Below are positions 1-11,204 of a stretch of DNA of 64,000 nt, in pieces (the first letter of the stretch is position 1; every line of letters begins with the position of its first letter). The notes below the pieces were generated by a model. The model saw nothing but the letters and a program-made list of their open reading frames with translations. It was not told the origin of the DNA and made no database searches. The stretch spans positions 57,775,802 through 57,839,801 of the forward strand of contig NC_012871.2 of assembly GCF_000003195.3 (NCBI RefSeq), read 5' to 3'. The position numbers and the translations under genes were made by a program. The DNA comes from Sorghum bicolor (taxonomy: Eukaryota; Streptophyta; Magnoliopsida; Poales; Poaceae).

Positions 1-1285
1 TTATTAGGTGCCATTTTAAGAAGTTTTTCCAGTCAATATATTTCAATTTTCCCAAATGATCGTCAGATATAAAATCCACTCCTATAGGACTATCTTGGTC
101 ACTCGTTTGCATTAGTGTTTGCTAGTAGTTTGTTAACAGTCAGGTGGTTTCTGAATTTGTATTGTACCTTCTCTCAGCAATCAACAAACCTGAAGGTGGA
201 AGATGTGCAGTTATCAATGGATGATCTTTGAGATGATTCAAGTAATTGGCAAAGGAAGTGGTGGTGTTGTCTAGTTAGTCACTGGTAGAATGCAGTCTAT
301 GACCTTGTGCTAATCACCTTGAAGATAGAATGCAGTCTATGACCCTTTTTTATTTCATCAGCTACTTCCTTGATAGGTTGAGTGATAGGATTAGTGTGAT
401 GCAATATTTCTTGAGAGTCATATGTGCACTTGTGTTCTTGACCATGGTTTCCAATTTCTAGATGCTTTAGGTACTTGCTAAGATGATGATGGTGGCGTTG
501 GCTGTAGTTACTGGTAACATCAGTGCTATGATCCATGTCTTTGAATGTGTTCCTAAATCCTGATGTAGGACCTAAAAAACTTGTGCTTTATTTCTTTCAT
601 TAGCAGTCTGTTGTATTTAGACAACATTTTAATGGCTCAGCTCTAAATCTAGGGAGGTGTGATGCTGGTTGATGTGGCACAGAAGGATGCTCGGTATTTG
701 GGGCCTAATGTTTCTGCTGCCCTTCATGAGCTGTGATGCAATTGCCAATTCACCTGACGTTGCCAAACCATGTAGTTTACTGCTTTTTCTTAATAAACTG
801 TATTGACATATTGCTTTTGGTGGTTGTAGAGTTATGTGAAAAATGATTTTTAGAACATTTAGATATCTATTTGTGTCAATGCCAAATCTTGTTTGTGTTA
901 TTAATGAAGCATTATTTTATTTTTTGAGTTTGCAGTGTGTTCTGATAATACATTTTCTATATTAACCGCAGGATTTTGCTTTAATTGTGAATTTGTGATG
1001 TATCCCTGCTCTCCTATCACTAAGTAATAATATTATGATGTTTTGTATAGGATATTATACCTAGTAGGGCGCCGCTAAGCATGCCAAATTAAAAGGAGGC
1101 CTGAGGTGTTGAACCTGACTGGGACCTGTGTCCATTTGTAGCAAGACATCAACTAACAGAAAACATATTGCAGCGACAAGGAGCTAGAGGACCAAGAGTA
1201 GAACCATCAAGAGGATGTTAGCCTTTATCTAAAAAAATCAAGAGGATGTTAGCAGCCAACTTTTGTGCCTTATCAGGTTAGTTAA
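1..1285. other. AT-rich non-coding stretch
   Basis: No convincing coding region on either strand; the longest ORF (minus, 297-536) has no recognisable domain. A short direct repeat, AGAATGCAGTCTATGACC, occurs near 287 and again near 327. The stretch could be intron or intergenic DNA of a gene lying to the left of the window. Confidence 0.5.
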
Positions 1286-1289
1286 ATAG

Positions 1290-1620
1290 GAACTGTGCAC
1301 CTGCAGGCGCTAACACTAAGCCTTCGCCTGGTGCGGGCGCGGCGTCGCCGACCTCGTTGCGCTCTTCGGGCTACGAGTTCGCTGAGGATCCTCGATCTCG
1401 TGCAGACCCTCAGGCCTCAGCTACTCCACTGCCTCCTCGAGTCACGGTACCAACAACCTGTGGTGGAATCGGTGTCCGCTGGCAGGGCCAGGGTGAGGCC
1501 CGCATTGTCAATGTCCTCGCGAAGGTCGCTCAGGTATTACTTTCTCCGATCTGGGTTATCAGCTTCCATAGAGGCATGGACTATACTTGCTTTAGAAGCC
1601 ACCTATAGAGCTGTACGAGC
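1290..1620 (+). other. GC-rich segment, possible orphan exon
   Basis: A sharp island of GC-rich sequence in AT-rich surroundings, open in two plus-strand frames. One frame reads PGAGAASPTSLRSSGYEF and later contains VNVLAKVAQV, followed by a possible splice donor (CAG|GTATTA near 1533). The other frame is arginine-rich and looks like a shadow. I recognise no domain. It may be an exon fragment of a lost or captured gene. Weak support. Confidence 0.25.
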
Positions 1621-1644
1621 AAGATGTTATTTGAGTTCTTAGCC

Positions 1645-2635
1645 CTTACTGATAATAGCACCCAAGCGTAGAAAAGTAGGGCTATTCCTTGTATTTTTTC
1701 AGCTCTTTCGGCTCTATAGCAACACACACTGATGACAAACCTTTTGTTATAAGCAGCCTCAGGGTTCATGTAAATGGGGGAAGCTAGTGGCATGCTCGCA
1801 TTGCATTTGTATACAACACACTGATGAAGAAGCATGAGACACGAAGTAGCCAAGTAGAACCATCAAGTGGCGCCACCATGAAGGTAAGTCAACTTCATTT
1901 GTGGAAACCTCAGTGCTCACAATCTATTCGATAAAATGTGTGTGATATGCTTGTCATTAGCTGGTACAATTAACCAAGTGCTTCTGCATTCATCTGCCTT
2001 GTTCAATTAGAAACTGTACGGATTTCATACGTAGATAATTTTTGGGAAAAGTTCAGTTTATATTCATTGTGCTTCAGAAGACAGAACCTGACTCTCTCTT
2101 CTGAAAGTTTTGGGGGATGTTTAGCTCTCTCGTCCAATGTTTCTGAAATGATATGTAGTTTTGGATGTGAATTGCACATTATAAGGTCATTTTCTGCTGC
2201 AGATTGGATTGAGATAGAGAACAGAAAAGGAGGTGATATCTAACAAGGGTATTATTTAGTAATCCTGTCACTTAAATTCCATAAAATGGTTTACCTGAAA
2301 ACTATGGCTGAACTTGGATCGTATGAGTATTCTGTTGCTAGTAATAGACCATCAAAATGGAAGTCTAGAACTTAAAAGGGTATTTAAAGGAACTGTATCA
2401 AACTATCGATGTTACCGAGCTTAAAGGGTTGCTTGGTACACTTAGCAAAGTACAAGTGGGGGTTGCTTGCATCGAACAACCTCATTCTAAAACTTTACAA
2501 TCAATATTAGTTATATGTGCTTCAAGAACATGTAACTCCAATTGATATGATTTCAGTTGTGTAACTCACCTTGTTTTATGGTTGTGGACTGGCCAGGAAA
2601 CACAAAGGCGAGGGCGACTCGTCAAAACGCAGGAT
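1645..2635. other. Non-coding stretch without recognised features
   Basis: AT-rich sequence with no ORF of note. I saw no terminal inverted repeats, LTR ends or transposase similarity here. Confidence 0.4.
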
Positions 2636-2639
2636 TGAT

Positions 2640-3115
2640 GGCTTCAAGGACGGTCGTAGGACTGAGGTGGGCAACGCAGGTCGGGCTTGGGCGTCGGGCG
2701 ACGACGTCGGGCGAGGGCGAGGGCGACCTAGCAACGCAGGTCGTGCGAGGGCGTCGGGCTGCGACGTCGGGGGCGAGGGCGACTCTCCAGACCAGGCAAC
2801 GCGGGCGTCGGGCGTCGGAGGCGAGGGCGACGGTGTTGGGGGCGAGGGCGAGGGCGACTCTCCAGGACGGTCGCAGGACTGAGGTGGGCAACGCAGGTCG
2901 GCCGTCGGGCGTCGGGGGCGAGGGCGAGGGCGAGGGCGAGGGTGAGGGCGACGGTGTCGGGGGCGAGGGCGACTCTCCGGCGAGGGCGACTCTCCAGACC
3001 TGGCAACGCAGGTCGGCCGTCGGGAGTCGGGGGCGAGGGCGAGGGCGGCGAGGACCCAGGACGATCGACGGAGACAGAGAGGTGCGACGTTGGGCGAGGG
3101 CGAGGCGTCGGGCGA
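2640..3115. repeat. GC-rich minisatellite (GGCGAGGGCGAGGGCGAC-type)
   Basis: Tandem and interspersed short units such as GGCGAGGGCGAGGGCGAC, GTCGGGCGTCGGGGGCGA and GCAACGCAGGTCGG recur in changing order. They produce long spurious ORFs in several frames on both strands (up to 233 codons). Codon content simply follows the repeat, so I do not treat these ORFs as genes. Confidence 0.8.
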
Positions 3116-3666
3116 GGATTGGTACCGTGAGTGATTCTTTCCTTAGCGTGCGATTGTTTCCTTTACACGATTGTTATTTTATATCAGGAATCCTTTCTTT
3201 TTCTTTATTTCATTTCGTACCCTTCCACCTCTATGTTATATATTATTCTGGATTGTAAATTTGCGTCAGGAATCCTATCTGGTTTTTTTATTCAATTTTG
3301 ACCCTTCCACCTCCTATACTACGCACGGGTATCGCACGTCGGGTGGTGGGGGAGCGAAAAAAAAGTCGCACCATATGGTGGTCTTACTTTTGTTCTTTTG
3401 TTCTTTTTATTTTTAGTTGTATGTAGGAGATAATACAACAACAGCAGAAAAGGTGGCCAGAGTTCGTATCACAATCCATAATAAATCAGTTAATTCGACT
3501 AATAATAATCGATTCCCGTACGTGGTACGCACGAACTACATACTCAGGGCCGATCGGTGTCCGCGCTCTCCATGCGACAGATGTGATTGGACTTGGAATT
3601 TTGCGAAAGGATATGTCACACTAATAATTTTATTTACATACAATTCAGTAAAATCAATCGAGTATT
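3116..3666. other. Non-coding stretch
   Basis: T-rich then mixed sequence between the minisatellite and the TIR element. It contains an imperfect duplication of about 115 bp: CAGGAATCCT...TTTATT followed by a CCCTTCCACCTC motif appears near 3185-3235 and again near 3268-3315. No gene is supported. Confidence 0.4.
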
Positions 3667-4366
3667 TTTACAATGGTTGGAGAGGCGATGAGAAGCGATT
3701 AGTGTATTTATGGTCGGTGAACCCAGAATAAGAAAAGCGATGAGAGACGATATGAGAGTAGAACGATGAGAGGCGATAGATGTAACTATCGTCGGTGGGC
3801 CATAGACGTCATATCGTCTCCCATCGCCTCCGAAATTATGGGGATTAGGATCCTAAATAGAGGGGTGGTAATTCTTTTTTTTTTATTTTTTCAATGAAGA
3901 GTAAAATGGTAAATTCATAATTATAAAAATAATATTTTCAGTACCATAGTTAAAGTGTATGATTCAAGCACTATAGAGGCAATGTCGATGCCTGGGAACC
4001 ACGCCGCTGCCTAGGTGTATATCATTGGCAACGTTGGTTGGGTGTGCGTCGCTGCGTGGGTGCGGCGCTGCTGCCCTGGTTGGCGCCGTCGACTTGGGGC
4101 CAATGGCACAGTGGCAGAAAAAGGAAGAAGCAATGAGATCCCAGCGACGAGTGTGGGCAAAGGTGGGCCAACGGTGGCTAGGCCATGTGATGGCGATGAC
4201 GACGGTGCCTGCGGCTGGAGGGAGGGAGAGAGAGCAGGGCGCGGCAGGATAGAGGTCGGGGTTTGAGAGAACCTTTTACAATAACGTTATTATCTTTTCA
4301 CGAATTAAAGCAAAAAAATATATTTTTCAGTGGAGGCGATGAGTAGCGATTCCGACTATTGTAAAA
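3667..4366. mobile_element. TIR DNA transposon, family R1, copy 1 (non-autonomous)
   Basis: The left end is TTTTACAATGGTTGG and the right end CCGACTATTGTAAAA, an imperfect terminal inverted repeat. Just inside both ends is GAGGCGATGAGNAGCGATT. A second copy, split by the CACTA element, occupies 8030-8126 plus 32664-33012 and matches along blocks such as GGGCCATAGACGTCA and GGTAAATTCATAATT. There is no transposase ORF; the two internal ORFs near 4015-4266 are GC-rich filler. Superfamily not assigned, because the target duplication is unclear. Confidence 0.6.
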
Positions 4367-4384
4367 GGTCTTCAAAAAATATAC

Positions 4385-4387
<3 letters not shown>

Positions 4388-4447
<60 letters not shown>
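4388..4447. repeat. (TA)n microsatellite
   Basis: About 30 uninterrupted TA dinucleotides, just right of R1 copy 1. Likely polymorphic in length. Confidence 0.95.
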
Positions 4448-4449
<2 letters not shown>

Positions 4450-5340
4450 ACACATGAACCTTGTACCGTCACGCTAAATCAATTGTGCCGGTAATCCTCT
4501 CATCTCTCTCACTGGTTCTCCAACGCTTCCTTGTCGTCCAGGCTCACCACCAAGGCACCACCACAGGGCCTATGGCCTACCTACTCGCATAATACTCCCT
4601 TGAAGCCTGGCAATGTTGGCACTGACAATCGTTCTCCCCCAATTGGTATGCCCTGTTCTTGTTGCCTAAGGGCACGAGTAGTGCATGCTAACGATGTTGT
4701 TAGCCTCAACCAAAAACCATGGTGCACGTAGATGAGGGCGAGTTTGAGGCAGTGATCTTGCAACGCGGGCAAACAGTACCATTTTCAGTCCCATCATACA
4801 CATGGTTTTTCCTATTACAACTTTCTCTATCCTCAACTTGATGTGATCCTGAACAAGTATTGGCGTCTCTCTTCTCGCCAATGCAAACCCAAACTGCTGT
4901 TTCATTTTTTTTTGTCAGACGATACCTATGGTACTTCTATAGGTCCTCTTAACACTTGAGACCACCGATCACTATGACATTGGATGCCCGGTGCTAATAT
5001 ATGGAGATTGAGGCAATACGTTAGCTTGGAGCATTGGGGGAAGCCCTGTGCTGCATCAGTGAAATAAAATGGGCCACATAATGTCACCAGGGCTCAATAG
5101 CTCTGATTTAATGCTTATCTTTGGAAAGTGACCTATTCTATCTATCCTCAAATGAATATGTGCATGGAATCCAAGTTTGTTTTAAGTCAAACAATATGAA
5201 GTTTGACCAAAGTTACAATAAAGAAGGATATTAGTAGCTATCACATATAAAAAAATGTAAATTATGAATATATATGACACTTTGACGTCGTAATAACTTA
5301 ATAACTATATATAAAAGAAAGATTCAGGTCGTCTTATGAA
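4450..5340. other. Non-coding stretch
   Basis: Mixed-composition sequence; short ORFs on both strands near 4530-4905 overlap each other and show no domain. The block around 5160-5300 (AAGTTTGACCAAAGTT and AT-rich surroundings) resembles eroded MITE sequence common in grasses, but I could not define ends. Confidence 0.35.
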
Positions 5341-5355
5341 GAAAAAAAAACACAT

Positions 5356-6372
5356 TCAGGCCAGAGCAGGCATCAAAAGTATAGGCCACGCAGAATCCGG
5401 AACATTTGGGTCAAGATTGTGCAATTTGGTGGTTCCTTGCTGTGTGTCATAGACATAGAGCCCTTTGTCACCCTCCTCTGTGAAATAGATACAGTTTGGC
5501 TCCAAGCCAGCCTCGTGCGCCGCCATCGACACCCCAAACTGACCCGTACTAACAAAGAAGGCCCTGTTGGCTCCGAGCCCTGCAGCTGCAGCCTCCCTCA
5601 CCCAAGCGTTTGTGGACCAGTCCAGCCTATCGACTTGGACGCGGGACACCCTCTTGTCACACAGCGCCGTGTAACAGAGCCTCACCGCGAACACCTCGCC
5701 GCACGACTCCACCTTCCATGATCTTACCTGGGAGCACCCGACCGGCCATGGACTGTCCGCGGCGTCAGCGACTGTCAGTGTCGGTCCCGGCGCCGGCGGA
5801 GAGAAGTCGAGTGTCACCACCTTGTCGTCTACGAGTTCATGCCCGAGGAACCTGCTGCCGGGCCCGACCGCCGTGAGCCTCGCCATCACCCCGACGGAGA
5901 TGTCGCGGTCCTCATGGATGATTTCACTCTGGTACCCGTGCTGAAACCACCGGTCCTCGCCGCCGCCGGGTCGGCAGTAGTACAGCACGGGCAGCTTGCG
6001 GTGGACCACGAGCACGACGCAGGCAGGGTCCGTTGGCCGGTGCGTCGACAGCAGGCACCTGGTGGCCTGGCTGTCGAGGAGGCACTCCCGGTCCGGAGGA
6101 AGACGAACCGTGCGCGAGGAGAAAGGATCGCGCAGCGACACGGCGCGGGAGGCCGGGTCGAGCGTGAGCACCCACCCTTGCGGGGTGACCCAGTTGACAT
6201 CCGCGACGAAGCGGCGGCCGAACCCTGTCGCCTGCAGCGCCCGCTTCTTGGGTATGCTGTACAGGGATCTTGCATCATCTTCATCGCCTGCTTCAACGTG
6301 GAACAACAGCACAGGTGCCAGGCTAGGGTCTAGCGGTGGCGGCGGCGATTCTTCGTTTTCTAACGTTTCCAT
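5356..6372 (-). CDS. DUF295 (KIB1-4 beta-propeller) domain protein
   Basis: A single-exon 338-residue ORF with a clean ATG and a TGA stop. The body carries a DUF295-type pattern: an early R-ALQATGFGRRFVAD block (about residues 45-60), WVLTLDPASRAVSLRDPFS (68-86) and RLPPD, a central VLYY-R region, then the C-terminal NCIYFTEEG...YVYD motif (about 290-310) typical of grass DUF295 proteins. No F-box is visible at the N-terminus, as in many DUF295-only paralogues, so a direct role in an SCF ubiquitin ligase is not supported. Family members are numerous, fast-evolving and mostly of unknown function. The reading frame is intact with no transposon inside it. Family assignment is by motif recognition only. 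Confidence 0.82.
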   Translation of the reverse strand: METLENEESPPPPLDPSLAPVLLFHVEAGDEDDARSLYSIPKKRALQATGFGRRFVADVNWVTPQGWVLTLDPASRAVSLRDPFSSRTVRLPPDRECLLDSQATRCLLSTHRPTDPACVVLVVHRKLPVLYYCRPGGGEDRWFQHGYQSEIIHEDRDISVGVMARLTAVGPGSRFLGHELVDDKVVTLDFSPPAPGPTLTVADAADSPWPVGCSQVRSWKVESCGEVFAVRLCYTALCDKRVSRVQVDRLDWSTNAWVREAAAAGLGANRAFFVSTGQFGVSMAAHEAGLEPNCIYFTEEGDKGLYVYDTQQGTTKLHNLDPNVPDSAWPILLMPALA

Positions 6373-6460
6373 GAGTTAGTTTCCCTTCGACTGGACTCGA
6401 CTTGGAGGCTCCACTTCCTGCTGCAACAGCGACGGCGGCGGATCACGGGTTGCCTTAGTT

Positions 6461-7018
6461 TAACTAGTATATTACCGTGCTAACGCTACGGTGACATTTT
6501 AAAAAAATTACAAAACTAAAAAAAATCATAAAACTAAAAACAAACCTACCCCACTAACAAGAAAGTCTATATGAAAATTACGGTACTTTTTTTGCGAATA
6601 TATATTTGGTTTTAACAAATGCTATGTAGAAAAATTGAGAAACACAGCTGATCTATAAATGCCCATCATTTGTCTTGTAACTTTGGTAACAAGTCTATAA
6701 AAAATGAGATACTTGATTGTAGTTAGTGTAGGTGTATATCTGCCTTATTGGACAAACAAGCAAGAAAAACAAAATTATAGAGATCGATTAAAGGAATAAT
6801 AAAACAAAAAATGTCTAACAAAATCAGGCACCTATGTTCAAAGTCTATCACGCAATGCCAAGAAGACAAGCAAGGAAGGGTATGTAGAAAATTTTCAAAG
6901 ATTTTGTGAGATCCATGTGTTTAATTTCATAGTATTGTGTTCTTATCGTGCGATCCATGTGTTTTATGTATTAAAGTTTAGTTATTCTGTTGCAACGCAC
7001 GGGCACGAACCTAGTATA
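6461..7018. mobile_element. Possible TIR/MITE-like repeat with CTAGTATA...CCCGTGC ends
   Basis: The left edge reads CTAGTATATTACCGTGC and the right edge GCACGGGCACGAACCTAG, an imperfect inverted repeat. The interior is AT-rich and non-coding. The right-end motif GTTGCAACGCACGGGC is a recurrent grass repeat terminus. Ends and class are uncertain. Confidence 0.4.
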
Positions 7019-7116
7019 ATAATAAACTAATAACTACGATGATCGATATTAAAAAAAATACTACGATGATCGATGCCATCGAGATCATGCACCCTACGCA
7101 GTGCGTCCGCGTGTGT

Positions 7117-7645
7117 CTAGATGTACAAGAGCGAGGCGACGGCAAGAAACGTGGCAGCGACTCCAGTCTTCCAAGCGCCGCCGCGGGCACCGGCAGACGA
7201 ATCGTCGTAATCGAGCACGTCAAGCACGCTATCATCATCATCATAGTTCGTGGTGCCTCTCGAGCCGCCGCCTCTTGATCCACCGCCGGAACGGGAACCG
7301 CCGCCCTTTGACCCGCTGCCGGAACGAGAGCCACCGCCTCTTGATCCACCGCCGGAACGGGAACCGCCGCCCTTTGACCCGCTGCCGCCGGAACGAGAAC
7401 CGCCACCGCCGCTTGATGATCCACTGTCGGAACGAGAACCAGAACCGCCACTTGATCCGCTGCTGCTGGAACGAGAACCCCCTCCGCCGGAGCCGCCGCT
7501 GCCGGAGGACAAGCGCATGACCTCCTCACTGACGTGCTCGTGGACTTGCTTGTCGTCGACCTCGTGCTCGAGCGGCACGGCTCCGCTGCTGGCCGGTGCT
7601 TGTCCTTGGTTGAGGCTGAGGACGGAGAGTAGGGCGGAGAGTAGA
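7117..7645 (-). pseudogene. Gly/Ser-rich, GPI-anchor-like surface protein, start codon not found
   Basis: The minus-strand frame ending at 7117 encodes an acidic segment (EHEVDDKQVHEHVSEE), then about 75 residues of GGSRSGSGSKGGG-type repeats. A short acidic Tyr/Asp segment and the hydrophobic tail WKTGVAATFLAVASLLYI follow, which suits GPI-anchor processing. Upstream in the same frame lies a signal-peptide-like core (LTSLLSALLSVLSLNQGQ, about 7590-7640). No ATG precedes it before an in-frame TAG. Two ATGs (7659-7664) sit one frame off. So there is either an upstream exon joined at the AG just before this frame or a 1-base frameshift. Marked pseudogene provisionally; it could be an intact spliced gene. 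Function unknown. Confidence 0.5.
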
Positions 7646-7925
7646 GATGTAAGGTCGTCATCATACTTCTAATCTGGGCCGTCTAATCTGTATGACATAT
7701 GCTGTGAGTCGTTGATCTTGTAGGTGGGATTTGCTTGGAGAAGATTTCAATGATAGTAGAGATTATGTATGTATAGACACGTACGGCAGACGTCGTGTTA
7801 AGTAGTGGTGCACTTCGCAAACATCATGTAGTTTGGAGGTAAATCCTGAACCCAAACGGCCGGTAACGTATCCACTCCGCACAGAGAGAAAGAAAGAAAT
7901 AAAATCCACAAAATAAGAGCAAACT

Positions 7926-8029
7926 AAGGCCTTATTTAGTTTACCTAAAAAACCAAAAACATTTTAAGATTTTCCATCACATCGAATCTTGCGACATATA
8001 CATGAAGCATTAAATATAGACGGGAGTAA
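7926..8029 (+). mobile_element. Half copy of the GGCCTTGTTTAG MITE
   Basis: Begins AAGGCCTTATTTAGTTTACC and runs through CATCGAATCTTGCGACATA and GAAGCATTAAATATAGA, the left half of the MITE seen complete near 33.3 and 35.6 kb. It stops where R1 copy 2 begins, so its right half is missing. Confidence 0.75.
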
Positions 8030-8126
8030 GGCGATGGGAGACGATAGGTCTGTCTATGGTCGCTGGGCCATAGACGTCACATCGCCTCCCATCGCCTTCG
8101 AAATTATGGGGATTAGAACCCTGAAT
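8030..8126. mobile_element. TIR element R1, copy 2, left part
   Basis: Matches 3780-3858 of copy 1 (GGGCCATAGACGTCACATCGCC, shortened here to its core, then AAATTATGGGGATTAG). It is cut at its right edge by the CACTA element; the continuation is at 32664. Its own left terminal repeat is missing. Confidence 0.75.
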
Positions 8127-8160
8127 CACTACTGGAATTCTGTTCTTTGCCGACTGCCAA
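8127..8160. repeat. CACTA left terminal inverted repeat
   Basis: CACTACTGGAATTCTG followed by TTCTTTGCCGACTGCC. It pairs with the right terminus, with mismatches in the T-rich portion. Confidence 0.9.
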
Positions 8161-8545
8161 AAGCAGTCGGCAAAGGCCCTAAAACAGGTGGCAAAGGCTT
8201 TGCCGACTGCTTTACACGTGGCAGTCGGCAAAGAACACGTGGCAAAGAATTCGTCGGCAAAGAAACCTTTGCCACCTGCCAAGAGAAAAGCACTCGGCAA
8301 AGCCTTTGCCACCTACCAATATGGCAGTCGGCAAAGGGAACGAACGCCGTCGTGAGATGACGGAGCACATCCCCTTTGCTGACTGCCAAAAGCAGCCGGC
8401 AAAGGCTTTTCTTATTTTTTTTTATAATAGAATTTCTTTGCCGACTGTTTTTTTTGGCAGGTGGCAAAGGGCTCTTTGCCGACTGCCTTTTTTGGCAGGT
8501 GGCAAAGGGCTCTTTGCCGACTGCCTTTTTTGGCAGGTGGCAAAG
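8140..8545. repeat. CACTA subterminal repeat array (left)
   Basis: About a dozen copies of TTTGCCGACTGCC or its complement GGCAGTCGGCAAAG, with the variant GCAGGTGGCAAAG, in both orientations. The last three are evenly spaced 40-bp units (8444-8543). By family knowledge such motifs bind the TnpA protein; that is inferred here. Confidence 0.9.
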
Positions 8546-8798
8546 CTGGAATAAGTAAAATTTCAGCCTGTTTTTTTTTTATTTTGTATCACAAATATGA
8601 TTATATAACTAGAATTCACATATATCACACAGATCACACAAATCCACATATATAGCACACATAAACCATAATAAATGAGTTCAACAAGTCCATCATCCAA
8701 CAAATCATACTAAGTGTGCAAAACCAACATCAAACATCCAACATGGTGTGCTAAACCAACATCCAACATCCTGCAAAGTAGAAGAACCACATAGCTAG

Positions 8799-11204
8799 TC
8801 ACGCGTCCTGCGACCCGTCGCCACCGTGGTGTGAAGAGCTCCCAGCTGGCCACAGAGGCCACGAAGACGGTCCAATCTGCGGCGCGCTGCTGTACACCCA
8901 CCCAGATCCGACCTGCTGGGTAGGCGGAGGGTCGCTACCCCACCCGAAGGCCCCCGCCTGCGTAAGCCTAGGAGGAACGCCACCTGGTTCCACCTGGCCT
9001 GGAGAAAGGCCATGTGGAGTCGGGTTTGAACCTGCCGACGGTGGCTGCACAGAGAAGTGATGTCATTAGTACATGTGGGATAGCCGTACAAACGAAAATA
9101 ATAGATAGACTGCTAGAAACTCACCGGAGTCCCTAAAGCGCTAGGAACAGGGGGTGGAGCAAGAACAGGGGGTGGAGCGAAGAAAGAAGCTGGCAACGGA
9201 GGACATCTGAAACCAGGGATCTCCAGGCCCTGAAAAAAGCTGGCAAACTCTTTCATCTGACGCGTAGAGTGCTCCTGCATAGCCTCCAACTGCCGCCGAT
9301 GGGCCTCTAGCTGCTGCCCATGAGCCTCCTCTTGGGCCGCCAGCTGCTGCCGATGAGCCTCCTCTTGGGCCGCCTGTTGGGCCCGTAGCTCGACTAGCTC
9401 GGACTGCAATATTACACTCGTGATGTTTAAACAATGCATAAGGAAAGCTACATATGTAAATCCAATAAACGACAAATAGTTACCTGAACCACCGCCATCA
9501 TCTGCGTAGAGCTTGGCCGCCGAGGCTGTATGGGGACGTCCGATGAGGTCATGCTGTCTGATCGACGAACCTCACGAAGGGTGGGAACGGTGGCCGGGTC
9601 GATTACGCTGTGGGCAAGAAAGTACCGCCCATGCTGCTTCCCTCCTCCCGTCCTCATCAGGACATCCGTGTCAAGGGGCTCGGTGGCCGGATCATAGGCC
9701 TCACCATGGCGCTTGCGAACTGCCTCGGTGTACTGGACGACCTTCTCGTAGGCGTTCGGGTTGGTGAACGCGTCGGCCCCCTTCGCCGGGTCGTAGACGT
9801 TCTCCGGATCTGTCGCTTTGCCCTGGTGATATAGGACATAGCCCGTGAACTCGTTGATCACCTGGCCACCATGCGACTGGGTCTACGAGAAAAACACAAG
9901 AAGATTACACGTAATGAGATTGAATAATTAAATAAATAAATAAAGTAGTGTCAAGAGTACTCATGTGTCCATGTAAGCTCCAAAGGGGCAGCTCCCTTGG
10001 TGGTGTGCTGCACCTGTCCTCCCCTTGGCATGCCCGGACTTCTCCCTGCGCTTCACGTATGCCTCAGGCGTTGTCCACGAGTCCACAATCGCCTCCCAGC
10101 AGTCCATGTGCATTTTGCACCAATCAGCAGGATGCTGTAGAACAACATGCATTTGGGTGAGTAAGAAGATGAATTAGAATGGAATCAAAATTAATGTTTC
10201 CTACTTACCTGGAGGTAGATCTCCCTGGGGAGGTCAGTTTCGGGCGAGAGGATCATCGCCCTGGCTTGCGACTTCGGCAGCGACTGGCCAAGCACCTCGG
10301 CGTGGTAGTTGATAAGGACCTGGAGGTGCGCCTCGTAGTACATGTCCTTCAGTCTCTCCATGCAGACCCTGTCCTACACTCGTGACGCCTCGATCTCGTG
10401 CCCCGGCTCGCACGTGTACCACTCCTGCATACAGATATAATGTATCATTTCATTATTTCAACTATGTCCAACAAATGCATTCACATTAACAAAGCCATGC
10501 GATGAAGACTCACCCAGAACTCCCTCTTGATCACGTCAGCAAGGGGAACCTCATCTACATCCTTGACCTTGTAGAAATCCAGCCACTTATTGGGTGGCTT
10601 TTGGATCCCATCTATGGTGACAAGACCAGGATAGTGCTTCTTAAGCAGGAGGCCCAGCATGCCATTAATATGGCGTGAACTGCCCCCGTTCACAAGCTTC
10701 TAGTTGCTGCACGAGTCATTAAGAACAACTGTTAGTCCAAAGTTCAATTTTCAACATGTCATATGAATAAATTGTGAAAACATGAATGGTTACTTACTTT
10801 GGACCCTCGGGTCGAATCAACGGACGGTGGGCTACCGCGAGCGGGGTGGAAGGGAGGCGCGTGATCCCGCGCTGGTAGGGCTTCCTCGAACCTGAGGAAG
10901 ACATCTCCGCTGGTGTCGCCCCGCTCCCGCCCTGGCTGCCCCCGTCCTGGCAACCCCCGCCCTCACCGCCCCCGTCCTCGCCGCTGTCCTCGCCAACCCC
11001 GTCCTCACCGCCCCCGTCCTCGCCGCCCCCGTCCTGGTCATCGTCTGGGGGAAAGAGCTCCCTCGTCGACGAGCGACGTGTGCGAGACCTCGCCGAGAAC
11101 TCGACCAACGGAAGCTCGTCCTCCGCCTCGTCGTCGACGCCGGTCGACATGTAGATCGAGGTGACCTTTCGTAGCGGTCGTCGCCGTCTACCTCCGCCTG
11201 GCAT
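8799..11204 (-). pseudogene. CACTA second gene, TnpA / Transposase_24-like, seven exons, broken
   Basis: Minus-strand exons with matching phases: 11204-10798, 10706-10514, 10424-10209, 10134 to about 9965, 9882-9484, 9403-9125 and 9044-8799. Most introns show GTAAGT or GTGAGT donors and TGCAG-like acceptors. Exon 1 encodes a basic then Asp/Gly-rich segment; exons 2-5 hold a Transposase_24-like core (VNGGSSRHINGMLG, LLKKHYPGLV, ADWCKMHMDCWE, NEFTGYVLYHQG). Exon 6 is a Gln/Glu-rich coiled coil with EEAHRQQLAAQ repeats, and exon 7 is Pro/Gly-rich. Two in-frame TAG codons sit at 10700-10702 and 10374-10376, at positions where Trp fits. The exon-4 donor lacks GT. The product would be a DNA-binding partner of TNP2. 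Not functional as it stands. Confidence 0.75.

Noticed and set aside
297..536. His-rich small minus-strand ORF
   Set aside because: 79 codons, no conserved domain, no start context or neighbours to support it.
2557..3258. Long ORF (233 codons) and overlapping ORFs in other frames
   Set aside because: It arises from the GGCGAGGGCGAC minisatellite; several frames on both strands are equally open and composition follows the repeat.
7250..7672. Plus-strand Pro/Glu-rich ORF (PPPEREPPPFDPL repeats)
   Set aside because: It is the antisense of the Gly/Ser-rich repeat. The minus frame has a meaningful C-terminal GPI-like tail and acidic segments, the plus frame does not.
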